DNA of 64,000 bases from Rudanella sp031411995. Its GTDB lineage: Bacteria; Bacteroidota; Bacteroidia; Cytophagales; Spirosomataceae. Shown here piece by piece: positions 42,823-51,712 of this stretch. Every line of letters begins with the position of its first letter. Positions within the stretch are counted from its first letter, which is position 1. A model generated the notes under the pieces. That model saw nothing but the letters and a program-made list of their open reading frames with translations. It was not told where the DNA came from and did not search any database. Location: positions 1 through 64,000 of the forward strand of contig JANOCD010000060.1 of the NCBI GenBank assembly GCA_031411995.1, given 5' to 3'. Made by a program: the position numbers and the translations under genes.

Positions 42823-44120
42823 AATGTTAATAAATTTACTTCTGGAACAATGTAATTACTACCTGTTACAAGTATCAATTCAGATGATTTAGAATCGTGA
42901 ATAGCTTGCTTCAGCGCGTTGTTTACATTATTAAATAGTTTGATTGTCAGTTGATTGCCTTTGAAATGGGTAGCTAACTGGTCAACGGCCATTGAACGTG
43001 GAGAGTCCGCTTTACAAAGGTAATACACTGCAGAACGAGGTAATTGATCCAAAACAAGCTGTGGATTTTTATCGGCAACCATGCCAAATACAATCCGAAG
43101 TTTTGTGTGCGGGATAGTGGCAATAGTTTGCAACAGGGCACGAATTCCAGACTCGTTGTGGGCAATATCCAATACGACCCTGGGATGGGCGTGAATGGTC
43201 TGAAAACGCCCCTGAAGACCTGTATTCTGAACCGTTTGCCCCAGCCCCTCCCCCATGATTATATCACTTACCGGAAAGCGATATTGAAGCAAATCGACCG
43301 TTTGTAGAATGGCCGGCAGATTCAACGTTTGGTAGGTTCCGATGAGGTCAAGAACATAGTCCATCGGCGGCTTATCAGGTTTGGATTTATCGGCAATTCT
43401 GACCTGCCGCCGTTCGTCTGCAACGCCTGAATCGGTAGCCTTGAACCGATCTGTTGCAAAGAAAAGGGGAGCGTTCTGCCGGTCGGAAGCGGCCTCAAAA
43501 ACGGGTCGGGTTTCAGAAACCCATTCGCCAACAACTGCCGGTACACCGGGTTTAATAATCCCCGCTTTCTCGCCAGCAATCTGAGGGAGGGTATCGCCCA
43601 ACACATCCATGTGGTCGTAGCCAATGTTGGTGATCACTGACAACAATGGGGTAATGACATTGGTTGAATCTAATCGTCCGCCCAGCCCCGCTTCAATAAT
43701 CGCTAAATCGACTTGCTCACGTGCGAAGTGATCGAACGCCATTGCCACGCACAACTCGAAAAAAGAGGGTTCAATTTTGTCTACCAGTGATTTTGTATCC
43801 TCCACAAACTGCACCACGACGGCCTCTGGAATGGGGACTCCGTTGATGCGGATTCGCTCCGTAAACGAATACAAATGGGGCGATGTATACAGACCCACTT
43901 TCAGACCCGCCTGCTGATAAATACTGGCCAGCATATGAGACGTACTCCCCTTTCCATTGGTTCCTGCCACATGAATCGACCGGAATTTTTCCTGTGGATT
44001 GCCAAGAGCGGCACACAACTTAAGGGTGTTGTCCAGACCGGGCTTCAGGGCTTTGGGGCCAATGCGGTGAAATACGGGAAGCCGACCATAGAGATAATCA
44101 ATCGTCTCGGTAAAGGTCAT
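42819..44120 (-). CDS. folC: Bifunctional folylpolyglutamate synthase / dihydrofolate synthase
   Basis: A 433-residue Mur-ligase-like ATPase. The P-loop is HVAGTNGKGSTSHMLASI (Gly-rich core 53-60), then KVGLYTSPHLYSFTERIRING, and EAGLGGRLDSTNVITPLLSVITNIGYDHMDVLG, the folC signature. DIAHNESGIRALL starts the C-terminal domain. It adds glutamate to dihydropteroate and to folates in the cytoplasm. It is transcribed with trmB and lies 13 bases downstream of the TonB-like gene's stop. Confidence 0.95.
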   Translation of the reverse strand: MTFTETIDYLYGRLPVFHRIGPKALKPGLDNTLKLCAALGNPQEKFRSIHVAGTNGKGSTSHMLASIYQQAGLKVGLYTSPHLYSFTERIRINGVPIPEAVVVQFVEDTKSLVDKIEPSFFELCVAMAFDHFAREQVDLAIIEAGLGGRLDSTNVITPLLSVITNIGYDHMDVLGDTLPQIAGEKAGIIKPGVPAVVGEWVSETRPVFEAASDRQNAPLFFATDRFKATDSGVADERRQVRIADKSKPDKPPMDYVLDLIGTYQTLNLPAILQTVDLLQYRFPVSDIIMGEGLGQTVQNTGLQGRFQTIHAHPRVVLDIAHNESGIRALLQTIATIPHTKLRIVFGMVADKNPQLVLDQLPRSAVYYLCKADSPRSMAVDQLATHFKGNQLTIKLFNNVNNALKQAIHDSKSSELILVTGSNYIVPEVNLLTL

Positions 44121-44133
44121 CGGTATTAAAAAC

Positions 44134-45069
44134 TTAACGGGATCGAACGTTAATGACTACCGTACCCGTGGAAATTTCTGGTACTACTGAGGACTTGGGT
44201 TGGGGACGCAATCGGGAAATTTGCCGTCTATAGAAATCAGTGACCGACGGACCTACCTGCGTTTCGATGACGTTGACTGCCACAATGCTCCCGCTCTGAT
44301 CCACCTTAATTCGGAACACGATCTTACCACTCTCGTCGGAGGCATCCTTATCAATGGATTTGTTGCCAATAGACCAGCCTGCCACGTTGAAAGCAACGCC
44401 CGTGCTGCTGCCACCGGGTTTACCATAATATTCTTTGGCATCTATTTTACCGTCGGGGTTGCCTTTGTCGCCAACCCCACTTTTGTCGTCGCCGTTATTA
44501 TTGCCACCCGTACCCGATTCACGGCCAACGGTTCCGTTGGAGCCACCTCCCCCCGAAGATCGTTTGTATAAAGCATTTGGATCGACTGTTTCCACTTTTT
44601 TTACTGGTTCCGCTCGCGGGGGAGCTTCAACAGGCTTGGAGGCCTCCGTTTTTTTGGGTTCCGCCTTTCGTTCGGGTACACTCACCGGACTTTCCGTTCG
44701 GCTGGCGATAATGGGTTTTTCGGCGATTGTTTTGCTCACTTTTGTCTCCTCAACCCTTGGAACGGGCCGCACCGGAGTTTTCTCGACCCGATTGGTGGTC
44801 GTTACTTTCGGGTTCGGTTTATCTTCTGCTTTCTTAACATCCACCGCTCGTTTAGAATCGCTGGGTTTGTTGTAGGTCTGAATGTTACCACTCCCCACAT
44901 TCTCCGTACCGAAGTTAACCTCCACAAATTCGATTGGCGGAGGTTGGGGGATTGAGTTGGATAGAGTGATCAGAAATAGGATGATCAGAACGAGAAGCGA
45001 GATAGCAGAAGCCCCCGCAAAAGCCATCGTTCGGGCTTGAGTCTCGTTTTCGTAGGCGGTGCGCGTCAT
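44134..45069 (-). CDS. TonB-family energy transducer-like protein
   Basis: A 311-residue protein with a single N-terminal membrane helix (about 19-38, LLVLIILFLITLS) followed by a long periplasmic linker rich in Pro, Lys, Glu and Ser (about 45-165). A Gly/Asn-rich stretch follows, then a C-terminal domain of about 85 residues ending GKIVFRIKVDQSGSIVAVNVI ... GTVVINVRSR. That is the TonB C-terminal pattern (V-x-F-x-I-x-x-x-G-x-I). Such proteins link inner-membrane ExbBD energy to outer-membrane receptors. No ExbBD or receptor gene is adjacent, so the partner is unknown. Confidence 0.75.
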   Translation of the reverse strand: MTRTAYENETQARTMAFAGASAISLLVLIILFLITLSNSIPQPPPIEFVEVNFGTENVGSGNIQTYNKPSDSKRAVDVKKAEDKPNPKVTTTNRVEKTPVRPVPRVEETKVSKTIAEKPIIASRTESPVSVPERKAEPKKTEASKPVEAPPRAEPVKKVETVDPNALYKRSSGGGGSNGTVGRESGTGGNNNGDDKSGVGDKGNPDGKIDAKEYYGKPGGSSTGVAFNVAGWSIGNKSIDKDASDESGKIVFRIKVDQSGSIVAVNVIETQVGPSVTDFYRRQISRLRPQPKSSVVPEISTGTVVINVRSR

Positions 45070-45227
45070 ACCGAGTAAGGATTAATTTTTAGTAAAACGC
45101 TAAAATAAGGCGAAATGGTTTGTGAACAGGAATACGGGTTGACCGGATTATGCAGATTTACACCAATTTCTTTTTCAATACCGGCTATTTTCGTGCCGAT
45201 TTTATCAGAAAATAACCTGCTGCTTGT

Positions 45228-45845
45228 ATGCCCTATTTAGTGCTTGACCTGGAAATGTCGGGACCGGACCCGGATTATAATGAGATCATTCAGATTGGAG
45301 CCGTTTTGTTCGACGACGACTGGATCGAGAAGGGCCGTTACCTCAGCAATGTGTATCCAGAAAATGAAGAGGCATTCACGGCTTCAGCCGAGAAGGTGCA
45401 TAACCTCTCCTTGAGCGATCTGGAAGATGCCCCCATGATCTACGATGTATTGCCCGAACTGGAAGAATGGATCATCAAAAACCTTGGCATCCTTAAACAA
45501 CCCAATAGCCCCGATAATATGCCCTATCTGCGCAACGTGGTGATTTGTGGACAAAGTGTGATGAATGATATTCAGTTTCTGAAAGAAGCGTACCGGCTCG
45601 AGAAGTTGAAGTGGCCCTTTTCCCGCGTGCTGGTAGACCTGCATACGCTGAGTTATTTTGTGTTTCGGCTACTCAAAAAGAAAGGCAAACCCACGCCCCG
45701 TGGATTAAGCCTAAAGGATGTGTCGGGGTATTTTGGCCTGGAGCGGGAAGACGATTTTCATAATGCCCTCGAAGATGCGGTGCTGACGGCGGCCTGTCTG
45801 AAACGACTTTTTCAGTTGAGCGATGGTTTCCAGTTACCCGACTGA
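45228..45845 (+). CDS. 3'-5' exonuclease, DnaQ-like (DEDDh)
   Basis: A 205-residue nuclease. Exo I is LDLEMSGPDPDYNEIIQIGAV with Asp7 and Glu9; Exo II lies in VICGQSVMNDIQFL; Exo III is HNALEDAVLTAACL with the catalytic His and Asp. The layout fits oligoribonuclease/DnaQ-type proofreading nucleases acting on DNA or RNA ends. It faces the CHAT gene and overlaps its last 34 bases convergently. The ATG at 45228 gives the motif at the extreme N-terminus. Confidence 0.88.
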   Translation: MPYLVLDLEMSGPDPDYNEIIQIGAVLFDDDWIEKGRYLSNVYPENEEAFTASAEKVHNLSLSDLEDAPMIYDVLPELEEWIIKNLGILKQPNSPDNMPYLRNVVICGQSVMNDIQFLKEAYRLEKLKWPFSRVLVDLHTLSYFVFRLLKKKGKPTPRGLSLKDVSGYFGLEREDDFHNALEDAVLTAACLKRLFQLSDGFQLPD

Positions 45846-48601
45846 GTACTGAATGCTTTTCCCACTTTCTCTCGCCGTCGGCGCATAAACCAGCCAATCC
45901 CTAAAATCCCGAGCAGCCCCCCTCCTATCCAGGCTACCGCGCCAGCCAGTGTTAGACCCGATTGGCGAAGGGGTTGGCTGTCTCCAATCAGAATCAGTCC
46001 AGCCCAGGTGTTCGCTAATTGATGAGACCGGGAAGGACTTCGTAACCATTCCTGTTTCGCCCGTTGCAGGGCGATATCTTTGTCTAAACCATCGGCAAGC
46101 CCGGCATAAAATAGTTCGGTGAGCGTGTAGGTCGGTCCACTGTCCACACTCCAGAGGGTGGTGAGCATACTGCTGACACCCAGTGCGGCAAACCCCCGCG
46201 CCAAACTAAACACTCCCTCCCCTTTCTGGTGACTCCCCACACCGGTTCGGCAGGCCGACAACACCAGCAACTGGGTTTGGAAAACAGGACCCGTTTGCAG
46301 CTCGGACAAACTCAGCAGCGTATCAGCAAAATAGATCACGGGTTCCCGTTGCAGCGTGTCGGCATCCGCATGGGTAAACAACTGCACGACACTGGCACGG
46401 GGAGCCAACTCACGAAATTTCGATCGGGTCGCTGTTGGACCCGTTAGCAGTGTTGGCCAGAAAAAATGGCCACCCACCCGTTTCAACGACTCTCCCGAAC
46501 CGGGTAAGGCAGGTAGGCGGGTTCCTGCAAACTGTTCGGGGGCCATCCCAACGAAACCGCCATCGGTGTTCATTCCGTGCGGGTCGGTCAACATCCGGTT
46601 TACCGAATAGACATAACTGAACGCAAAGCGATTCACCAGGTAGTCGGGGGTGGTAGCCGAGCGGCTCAGGGCTTCGAACGGCAGAAAAAAACCATCCGGC
46701 GAAACCATTACCCGGCCTTCGGGAAGATGTAGCGGGGACAACAGGAGTTGATACAGACTAAAACCTGTTTTGGTGAATTGAGCCTGTTGACTGTTCAGGG
46801 CAGCCGGGTCATTGAGCAGCGTTAGCCAGGCATGAAGACCCTTGGTATAGTCAGGCAGGGATTGGCGGAGTAAACGGGGGCCAACCGGACTCACTCCCAG
46901 GACATACACGGCACTATCGCCCACAAAATAACTCACCAGCGACTGGTTGCGAGTCGTGAGCCATTGACACACCTCTGCCAGTGGCCGGATGGCATTGTCG
47001 TACCGATAGCGATAATACAGGGGATTCGTTTTCTCCATTTCCCGCACAAAGGCATCGCTTTTCTCCTGTTCGATCAGCAGATTCGCCTGCATCCGGTCAT
47101 AAGCCGTGGTGCCGGGTTTTTCAGTAGCGAGTTTCAACCGCAGGGCCGACACATTCCGACTGAGCGACTGCTCCTGTTCGGCAAGCTGGGGAGACAATAG
47201 TCGGCGGGCACCCAGTTCATTCAGTTTGTCGGTCAGCATAACAGCCCGGCTTTTCTCGATGAACCGATAGGCCATTACCTGGTTATTAAGCCGAAAACAA
47301 GTTTCGATGGCTCCTTCATACAAGGGTCTGGTTTTATGCCGCCAATATAATTTGGATTGATGCCCCGTATGTTCCCAGCGCATGTAATCCACCAGTTGGT
47401 CGGCCAACGTGAATGTATGGAGTGCGTTTGTTAATGCTTGTGGCGATTGTCTATTTATTCCCTGTTGCAACCAGTTTTCGGCGATGTTCTGCAAAATACC
47501 TAGCAAAAACTCTTTATTGGGTGCCGAACGGGTTAGTTTCGAATCGGGCCATTCGGTGAGCTGGTGCGGTTTATAAGCGGGAATGAGTTCGCTGATTGCC
47601 CGTTGCAGGGTTTGTAGGGCCTGGGTGGTGCGACCCGTTTTTTGGTAGGCCACCCCCAGGTTATCCAAGGCAACGGCGCGGACACTGGAGACAGGCTGCA
47701 GCCGAACTGCCGTTCTCAAAATCCGAATCGCTGACGCATATTGACCGGTTTCCGTATAGAAATAACCCAGATCGGTATAATTACTGGCTAAGGTGGCGGT
47801 GTCTTTGCGGGATTGATTCAGGGCGATGGCCTGTTGAAACCAGTACTCCGTATCGGCAAATCGTTTTTCCCTTTGCAACAAACTCGCTTTAATAGAATAA
47901 TACAGGGACAGGTCATCCAGCATCGGGGGTTGTCGCCCCACGGCAATGGCCTGGTCAATGGCGCGGTGTGCCTCCCCCACCCGTTCCAGTGCCCGGAGGG
48001 CTTTGGCCTGCTCAAAAAAGCCGTTGCCGATGCAGTAGGTGTCGCCAACGACCAGCGCAATGGCGGCTCCCCGTTCGGCCAGGGAGGTGGCTTGCTCATA
48101 ATCGCCTTCGGTGCTACATACATACGCCAGAGTTGTATATAGATTGGAAGCCCATTTGCTCCGGGGATACTGCCGGGCCAGGGTAAGCCCCTGTTTCCCT
48201 GTCTGATGGGCCTCGGCCATGCGCCCATGCTGTTGCTGGCAGAACATAAGCCGGTAATAGGCTTTCAGCAGTTGGTCAGAAGCTGGCGACGAAATGACCT
48301 GACGACGATGCACCTGCCAGATTAAGTGTTTCAGCAGGGAAATGGACGAAGCGGTCTGACCCGTTTTATCGAAGGCCCGGGCCAGGTTCACCACCAGTCG
48401 AATGTAGGTTGTGTCTTTGGTCTTGGTAGACGGCCACCGGTTATACAGGTGCTGCAAGGATGCCAGTTGCCGGTCATGAGTAAGCGTATCCAGCGAGTCC
48501 AGCAGGCCTGACAGTTTTCCCTGGCCCATAGCCACCCGACCACTCCCTCCCAACAGGCACCCTGCCAGAACGGCCACGATCACCCAGCTTGACTTTTTCA
48601 T
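45812..48601 (-). CDS. TPR-CHAT domain protein (caspase-like protease), membrane anchored
   Basis: A 929-residue protein. ATG 48601 gives an N-terminal hydrophobic segment with LAGC at 12-15, a possible lipobox, or else a signal cleaved after AMGQG. Residues about 40-420 are tetratricopeptide repeats (YTDLGYFYTETGQYASAIRIL, LDNLGVAYQKTGRTTQALQTL). A coiled region near 470-530 leads to the CHAT domain: His744 in LFTHADADT and Cys784 in LVLSACRTGVGSHQKGEG, the caspase-type dyad, then FAALGVSSMLTTLWSVD. A single helix near 890-910 and basic RRRREK form a C-terminal anchor, so the protease domain probably faces the periplasm. It is the last gene of the kinase/sigma/subtilisin operon and overlaps the facing exonuclease by 34 bases. 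Confidence 0.9.
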   Translation of the reverse strand: MKKSSWVIVAVLAGCLLGGSGRVAMGQGKLSGLLDSLDTLTHDRQLASLQHLYNRWPSTKTKDTTYIRLVVNLARAFDKTGQTASSISLLKHLIWQVHRRQVISSPASDQLLKAYYRLMFCQQQHGRMAEAHQTGKQGLTLARQYPRSKWASNLYTTLAYVCSTEGDYEQATSLAERGAAIALVVGDTYCIGNGFFEQAKALRALERVGEAHRAIDQAIAVGRQPPMLDDLSLYYSIKASLLQREKRFADTEYWFQQAIALNQSRKDTATLASNYTDLGYFYTETGQYASAIRILRTAVRLQPVSSVRAVALDNLGVAYQKTGRTTQALQTLQRAISELIPAYKPHQLTEWPDSKLTRSAPNKEFLLGILQNIAENWLQQGINRQSPQALTNALHTFTLADQLVDYMRWEHTGHQSKLYWRHKTRPLYEGAIETCFRLNNQVMAYRFIEKSRAVMLTDKLNELGARRLLSPQLAEQEQSLSRNVSALRLKLATEKPGTTAYDRMQANLLIEQEKSDAFVREMEKTNPLYYRYRYDNAIRPLAEVCQWLTTRNQSLVSYFVGDSAVYVLGVSPVGPRLLRQSLPDYTKGLHAWLTLLNDPAALNSQQAQFTKTGFSLYQLLLSPLHLPEGRVMVSPDGFFLPFEALSRSATTPDYLVNRFAFSYVYSVNRMLTDPHGMNTDGGFVGMAPEQFAGTRLPALPGSGESLKRVGGHFFWPTLLTGPTATRSKFRELAPRASVVQLFTHADADTLQREPVIYFADTLLSLSELQTGPVFQTQLLVLSACRTGVGSHQKGEGVFSLARGFAALGVSSMLTTLWSVDSGPTYTLTELFYAGLADGLDKDIALQRAKQEWLRSPSRSHQLANTWAGLILIGDSQPLRQSGLTLAGAVAWIGGGLLGILGIGWFMRRRREKVGKAFSTQSGNWKPSLN

Positions 48602-48614
48602 GGTATAACAGGAA

Positions 48615-48682
48615 AACCGGTTCACCCTTGATCAGGTCGAACCGGTTGGTTTCAATTGGGCAACGCTTACCATCGTAAGCGT
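48615..48682. other. Two hairpins between the subtilisin and CHAT genes
   Basis: AACCGGTTC (48615-48623) pairs with GAACCGGTT (48639-48647), and ACGCTTAC (48663-48670) with GTAAGCGT (48675-48682). Neither has a T-tract on the minus strand. They may tune CHAT expression relative to the upstream genes by mRNA structure or processing. Confidence 0.5.
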
Positions 48683-48702
48683 CTCGTCTTGCACGTGAGC
48701 TT

Positions 48703-50322
48703 TTACCTGGCATCAATCCACATACCTCCGCTAATCTGCTTTTTAAGGTCTTTGTCGCGGACGGCTCCTATGGCCTTCAGCACAGCCGCCCGCGAGGACA
48801 GGTCGGCCCCACAGTGCATCGCTTTGGCAATATGCCCCGTTACATAAGGCGCAGCAAAGGAAGTACCGCGGAAATCATTCAGATCAGGCGTAATAAACGA
48901 ACCAAATTCCCCAATCTGATCCCTCCCATTGGCGACCACGCCCACTGAAATATAGCGGTTTGACCGCAACTCACAAACCACCCGCCGTGTAGCCGACCCA
49001 TCGGGCACAAAGCCAATAGCTGTGACAGAAATGATATTTTCCAGATCGACGCTCGAACAGGCGGGCCACTGCATCGGTACACGCCATTTTTTAATGCGTT
49101 CACCAATGTGCGGAACCCGATCCAATTCGTCAGGTTTCAGGTTGCCTACGTTACCCGAAGCGCAGACAACCAGGATACCCCGGTAGGCTAATCGGCGCAG
49201 GGAAGCCTGCAACAAAGGAATATAAATGCCTTTATCGGTCGGAAATACCCAACTGGCATTGATGATGCGTGCACCCTGTTGAGCCGCATATTCAAGACCA
49301 CACAGGACATCGTAGAGCGTACACCTGTTTTGCTCGTTGGATATCCGAACCGGAATAATGGTCGCTTCAGGGCATACGAGCCGGATAACGTTCGCCACGC
49401 GGGTGCCATGCCGATTGGTCTGCGTATCGTCGGGGCGGTTGTCGTCCTCCACAAAGTCCCAACCCGCGCTTACGTCCCGGCAGGGTACCCTGTCATTTCC
49501 AGGGTCAAACAGCTTTCCATTTTTAAAACTGATACCCGAATCCAAAACGGCCACTTTCAGGCAGGAATCTTTCTTAACTAAGTCTTCCTGATTCATGTGG
49601 GGGGTTCCCGAGAGCGTTTGACCGGGCCGGCTGTACCCCATGCAGTTTGAGTAGCCCTGCCCCTTTCCTGAGGTATTGGTGTTTCCATCCTGCCCCGAAC
49701 CCGATGTGTTGGTGTTTCTGCCCGAGATACTGGTATCCTCCCCCGATGTGCTGCTGTCGCCATCCTGCCCTTTGCCAGAGGTGTTGGTATTACCGTCCTG
49801 CCCTTTACCAGCGGGGGCCGTCCCACCGGGTTTGATGATTCCTGATTCGTGTCCGTCCAGCGAAACCGCCTGAATCCGCTTTTTCAGCGGGAGTGCATAC
49901 AGCGAATCCAACGGGCTTTCCGATGTTAGCAACACCAGGGCTTTACCCCCACAAAACGTGTACCGTTTCACAGTGACCACCGGGTCAATCAATTCACTGG
50001 TGATCACCTTAAGCTGGTAACGTCCTTTCTGATTCATGAACCGAAGTTTGGGTTCATCGTCAACCAGTATATACTCGTGGATAATTATGGGAGTTCCCCC
50101 AAGCAGTTTCACCGTTTTTCCAAACTCTCCATAAATCTGGGTGAACAGATCCGGAAAGTTACGCAGAAATGTTTGGGGGTTCAGGAGTTCAACTGCCCCC
50201 TCCCGGTCAGACGGGCCTGGGAGGTCAGTAGTGGGCTTACCGCCAGAGGGATTTGGACTGGGTTTGTCCCCATACGGGTTTGGCGTGGGTTTGCCCGGAT
50301 TCGGGTCATTGGGATCAGTCAC
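48703..50322 (-). CDS. S8 (subtilisin-like) serine peptidase without signal peptide, repeat linker
   Basis: A 539-residue protein that starts at GTG 50322; an in-frame stop lies just upstream and the next ATG is far inside. The first about 35 residues are Pro/Asn/Gly-rich and disordered. A domain of unknown fold spans about 38-170. A linker of repeated GQDGNTNTSGK-type units fills about 175-230. The catalytic triad is complete: Asp261 (VAVLDSGIS), His305 (RHGTRVANV) and Ser488 (GTSFAAPYVTGH), with the oxyanion Asn in VVCASGNVG. There is no signal peptide or membrane helix, so it should be cytoplasmic, unusual for this family. The gene lies between the anti-sigma/TPR and CHAT genes of the same operon. 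Confidence 0.9.
   Translation of the reverse strand: MTDPNDPNPGKPTPNPYGDKPSPNPSGGKPTTDLPGPSDREGAVELLNPQTFLRNFPDLFTQIYGEFGKTVKLLGGTPIIIHEYILVDDEPKLRFMNQKGRYQLKVITSELIDPVVTVKRYTFCGGKALVLLTSESPLDSLYALPLKKRIQAVSLDGHESGIIKPGGTAPAGKGQDGNTNTSGKGQDGDSSTSGEDTSISGRNTNTSGSGQDGNTNTSGKGQGYSNCMGYSRPGQTLSGTPHMNQEDLVKKDSCLKVAVLDSGISFKNGKLFDPGNDRVPCRDVSAGWDFVEDDNRPDDTQTNRHGTRVANVIRLVCPEATIIPVRISNEQNRCTLYDVLCGLEYAAQQGARIINASWVFPTDKGIYIPLLQASLRRLAYRGILVVCASGNVGNLKPDELDRVPHIGERIKKWRVPMQWPACSSVDLENIISVTAIGFVPDGSATRRVVCELRSNRYISVGVVANGRDQIGEFGSFITPDLNDFRGTSFAAPYVTGHIAKAMHCGADLSSRAAVLKAIGAVRDKDLKKQISGGMWIDAR
49640..49830 (-). repeat. Tandem repeats encoding the Gly/Asn/Thr linker of the S8 peptidase
   Basis: Imperfect repeats, each coding roughly GQDG-N-TNTSGK or a variant, recur about six times. 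They vary in length and sequence and keep the frame, as expected for a low-complexity protein linker that can gain or lose units. Confidence 0.75.
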
Positions 50323-50387
50323 GAAAAGAGTCGATTAAGAGTGAGTACGGAATAAGATAATTACTATAGGCGACAGAGAGACTACAA

Positions 50388-51101
50388 CTATAACTGTTTC
50401 AGTATGAGCGAAGCCTCCTCTGCCCCCTCTAAGTTCTGGGTAACTACGGTCTGTAGCAAGGTTTTAGCCGCGTCTTTATCATCCGGTAAATTTCGCTTCA
50501 TCCGGGTGATTGCTTCCAGAAAAAGCCCGGGGTTTGCATACAGTTCTGTTCGGCGGCTGAGGGTCTGAAACTGCCTGATGGCGTTGTCGTAATTACCCTG
50601 CCGAAGGGCCACTATACCCGCCCATTTGAGAGCTTCCGAATTGGTGGGCTGGCGTTGAAGCAGGCTGGTCAGCCATTGGTCAGCCTCCACCAACTGCCCT
50701 TTCTCAATGAAGCTTAAACCCTCTTGCAAACTATCGGTAGTCGCACTCATGGTCACCGATGGATGGGTGAGGTATTGCTCGATGTAGGCATCGGCCAGTT
50801 GGGGAGGGGTTATGGTGGGGGTCCACAGCACCCAGCCGATACCCAGCAACAGAGCCAGACAGGCGGCAGCGGCAATGGCATAGGGCCAGGGCTGCCGGGT
50901 TTGCCCGACCGGGCGGGCCATTAGTTCAGCGCGACGCTGCTCGTTCGCTTCCTGCCGGAGGGTTTGTTTAGCGGCCACATAAAACGCAACGGCCTGGGCC
51001 AGATCCTCGTTGGTGCGCAGCGTGGCTTCAAACTGGTGTCGCTCGTCGGCAGTGAGCCGGTTGGCAAAATAATCATCAATACTGGTCCAATCGGTTATCA
51101 T
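50388..51101 (-). CDS. Anti-sigma-like membrane protein with TPR C-terminus
   Basis: A 237-residue protein (ATG 51101). The N-terminal about 60 residues (TSIDDYFANRLTADERHQFEATLRTNEDLAQAV) resemble the helical anti-sigma domain of Bacteroidota ECF systems; no zinc motif is present. A membrane helix follows (about 72-91, YAIAAAACLALLLGIGWVLW), then a TPR region (LVEADQWLTSLLQRQPTNSEALKWAGIVALRQGNYDNAIRQF). It starts 23 bases after the sigma-factor stop, the classic sigma/anti-sigma arrangement. The inferred role is to hold the sigma factor at the membrane until a signal acts through the outer TPR part. Confidence 0.75.
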   Translation of the reverse strand: MITDWTSIDDYFANRLTADERHQFEATLRTNEDLAQAVAFYVAAKQTLRQEANEQRRAELMARPVGQTRQPWPYAIAAAACLALLLGIGWVLWTPTITPPQLADAYIEQYLTHPSVTMSATTDSLQEGLSFIEKGQLVEADQWLTSLLQRQPTNSEALKWAGIVALRQGNYDNAIRQFQTLSRRTELYANPGLFLEAITRMKRNLPDDKDAAKTLLQTVVTQNLEGAEEASLILKQL

Positions 51102-51124
51102 AAAACCCCACCCGGATCGGGCGT

Positions 51125-51712
51125 TTACGTTCGGTATAAATCGCGCAACTTGTCTAAACACCGCAGGCGGCTCGTTTTGGCAACGGCTGCCGAATTATAC
51201 TGGTGCTCGCGGGCAATGTCGTCATCGGTGAACCCTTCGGCCCAGGCCAGCAACATCGTCCGGCATTTGTCACCCAGCAATTTCATCCGTTCCCGCAGTT
51301 GCTGGGCATCATGCTGGGCAATGAGTTGCTGGATGGCAGAACGAGTTTCGTCGGGTACTTGTAGCAAGCTTCCGTCGATCTCGACCCCCTGCTGGTGTAC
51401 GCTTTCCCTATTAGTCGACTTTTTACGAATGCCGTCAACACATTTATTGGAAAATATTTGGGTGAGGTATGTTTTCAGGCCTGAGCGGCCTTCAAAGCGG
51501 CCCGTTACGATCTGGTCAATCACCGACAGCACCGTGTCGGCATAGGCGGTGGCCGTTTCTTCTTCGTCGAGCCGGTGTTTACGGGCACCCTCCCGAATGA
51601 GGTAGGCGTACTGGTCGTACAGGCTATTTTCGAAAAGCCGACGATTGGTGCCACCATTCCGCAGACCGTCAATTAACTCCGTATCGGGAAGCGAATTAGG
51701 AAAAAACCGCAT
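51125..51712 (-). CDS. RNA polymerase sigma-70-family (ECF-like) factor
   Basis: A 195-residue protein (five more residues if started at 51727). The ATG at 51712 overlaps the kinase stop as TAATG. Region 2 spans about 22-95 (FENSLYDQYAYLIREGARKHRLDEEETATAYADTVLSV, with KTYLTQIFSNKCVDGIRKK). Region 4 is at the end (LLGDKCRTMLLAWAEGFTDDDIAREHQYNSAAVAKTSRLRCLDKLRDL), an HTH pattern. Its targets are unknown; the anti-sigma, S8 and CHAT genes directly downstream are the obvious candidates. Confidence 0.88.
   Translation of the reverse strand: MRFFPNSLPDTELIDGLRNGGTNRRLFENSLYDQYAYLIREGARKHRLDEEETATAYADTVLSVIDQIVTGRFEGRSGLKTYLTQIFSNKCVDGIRKKSTNRESVHQQGVEIDGSLLQVPDETRSAIQQLIAQHDAQQLRERMKLLGDKCRTMLLAWAEGFTDDDIAREHQYNSAAVAKTSRLRCLDKLRDLYRT

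Noticed and set aside
49640..49830. CRISPR-like regular repeats
   Set aside because: The repeats are imperfect, of changing length and in frame with a Gly/Asn/Thr protein linker; no spacers.
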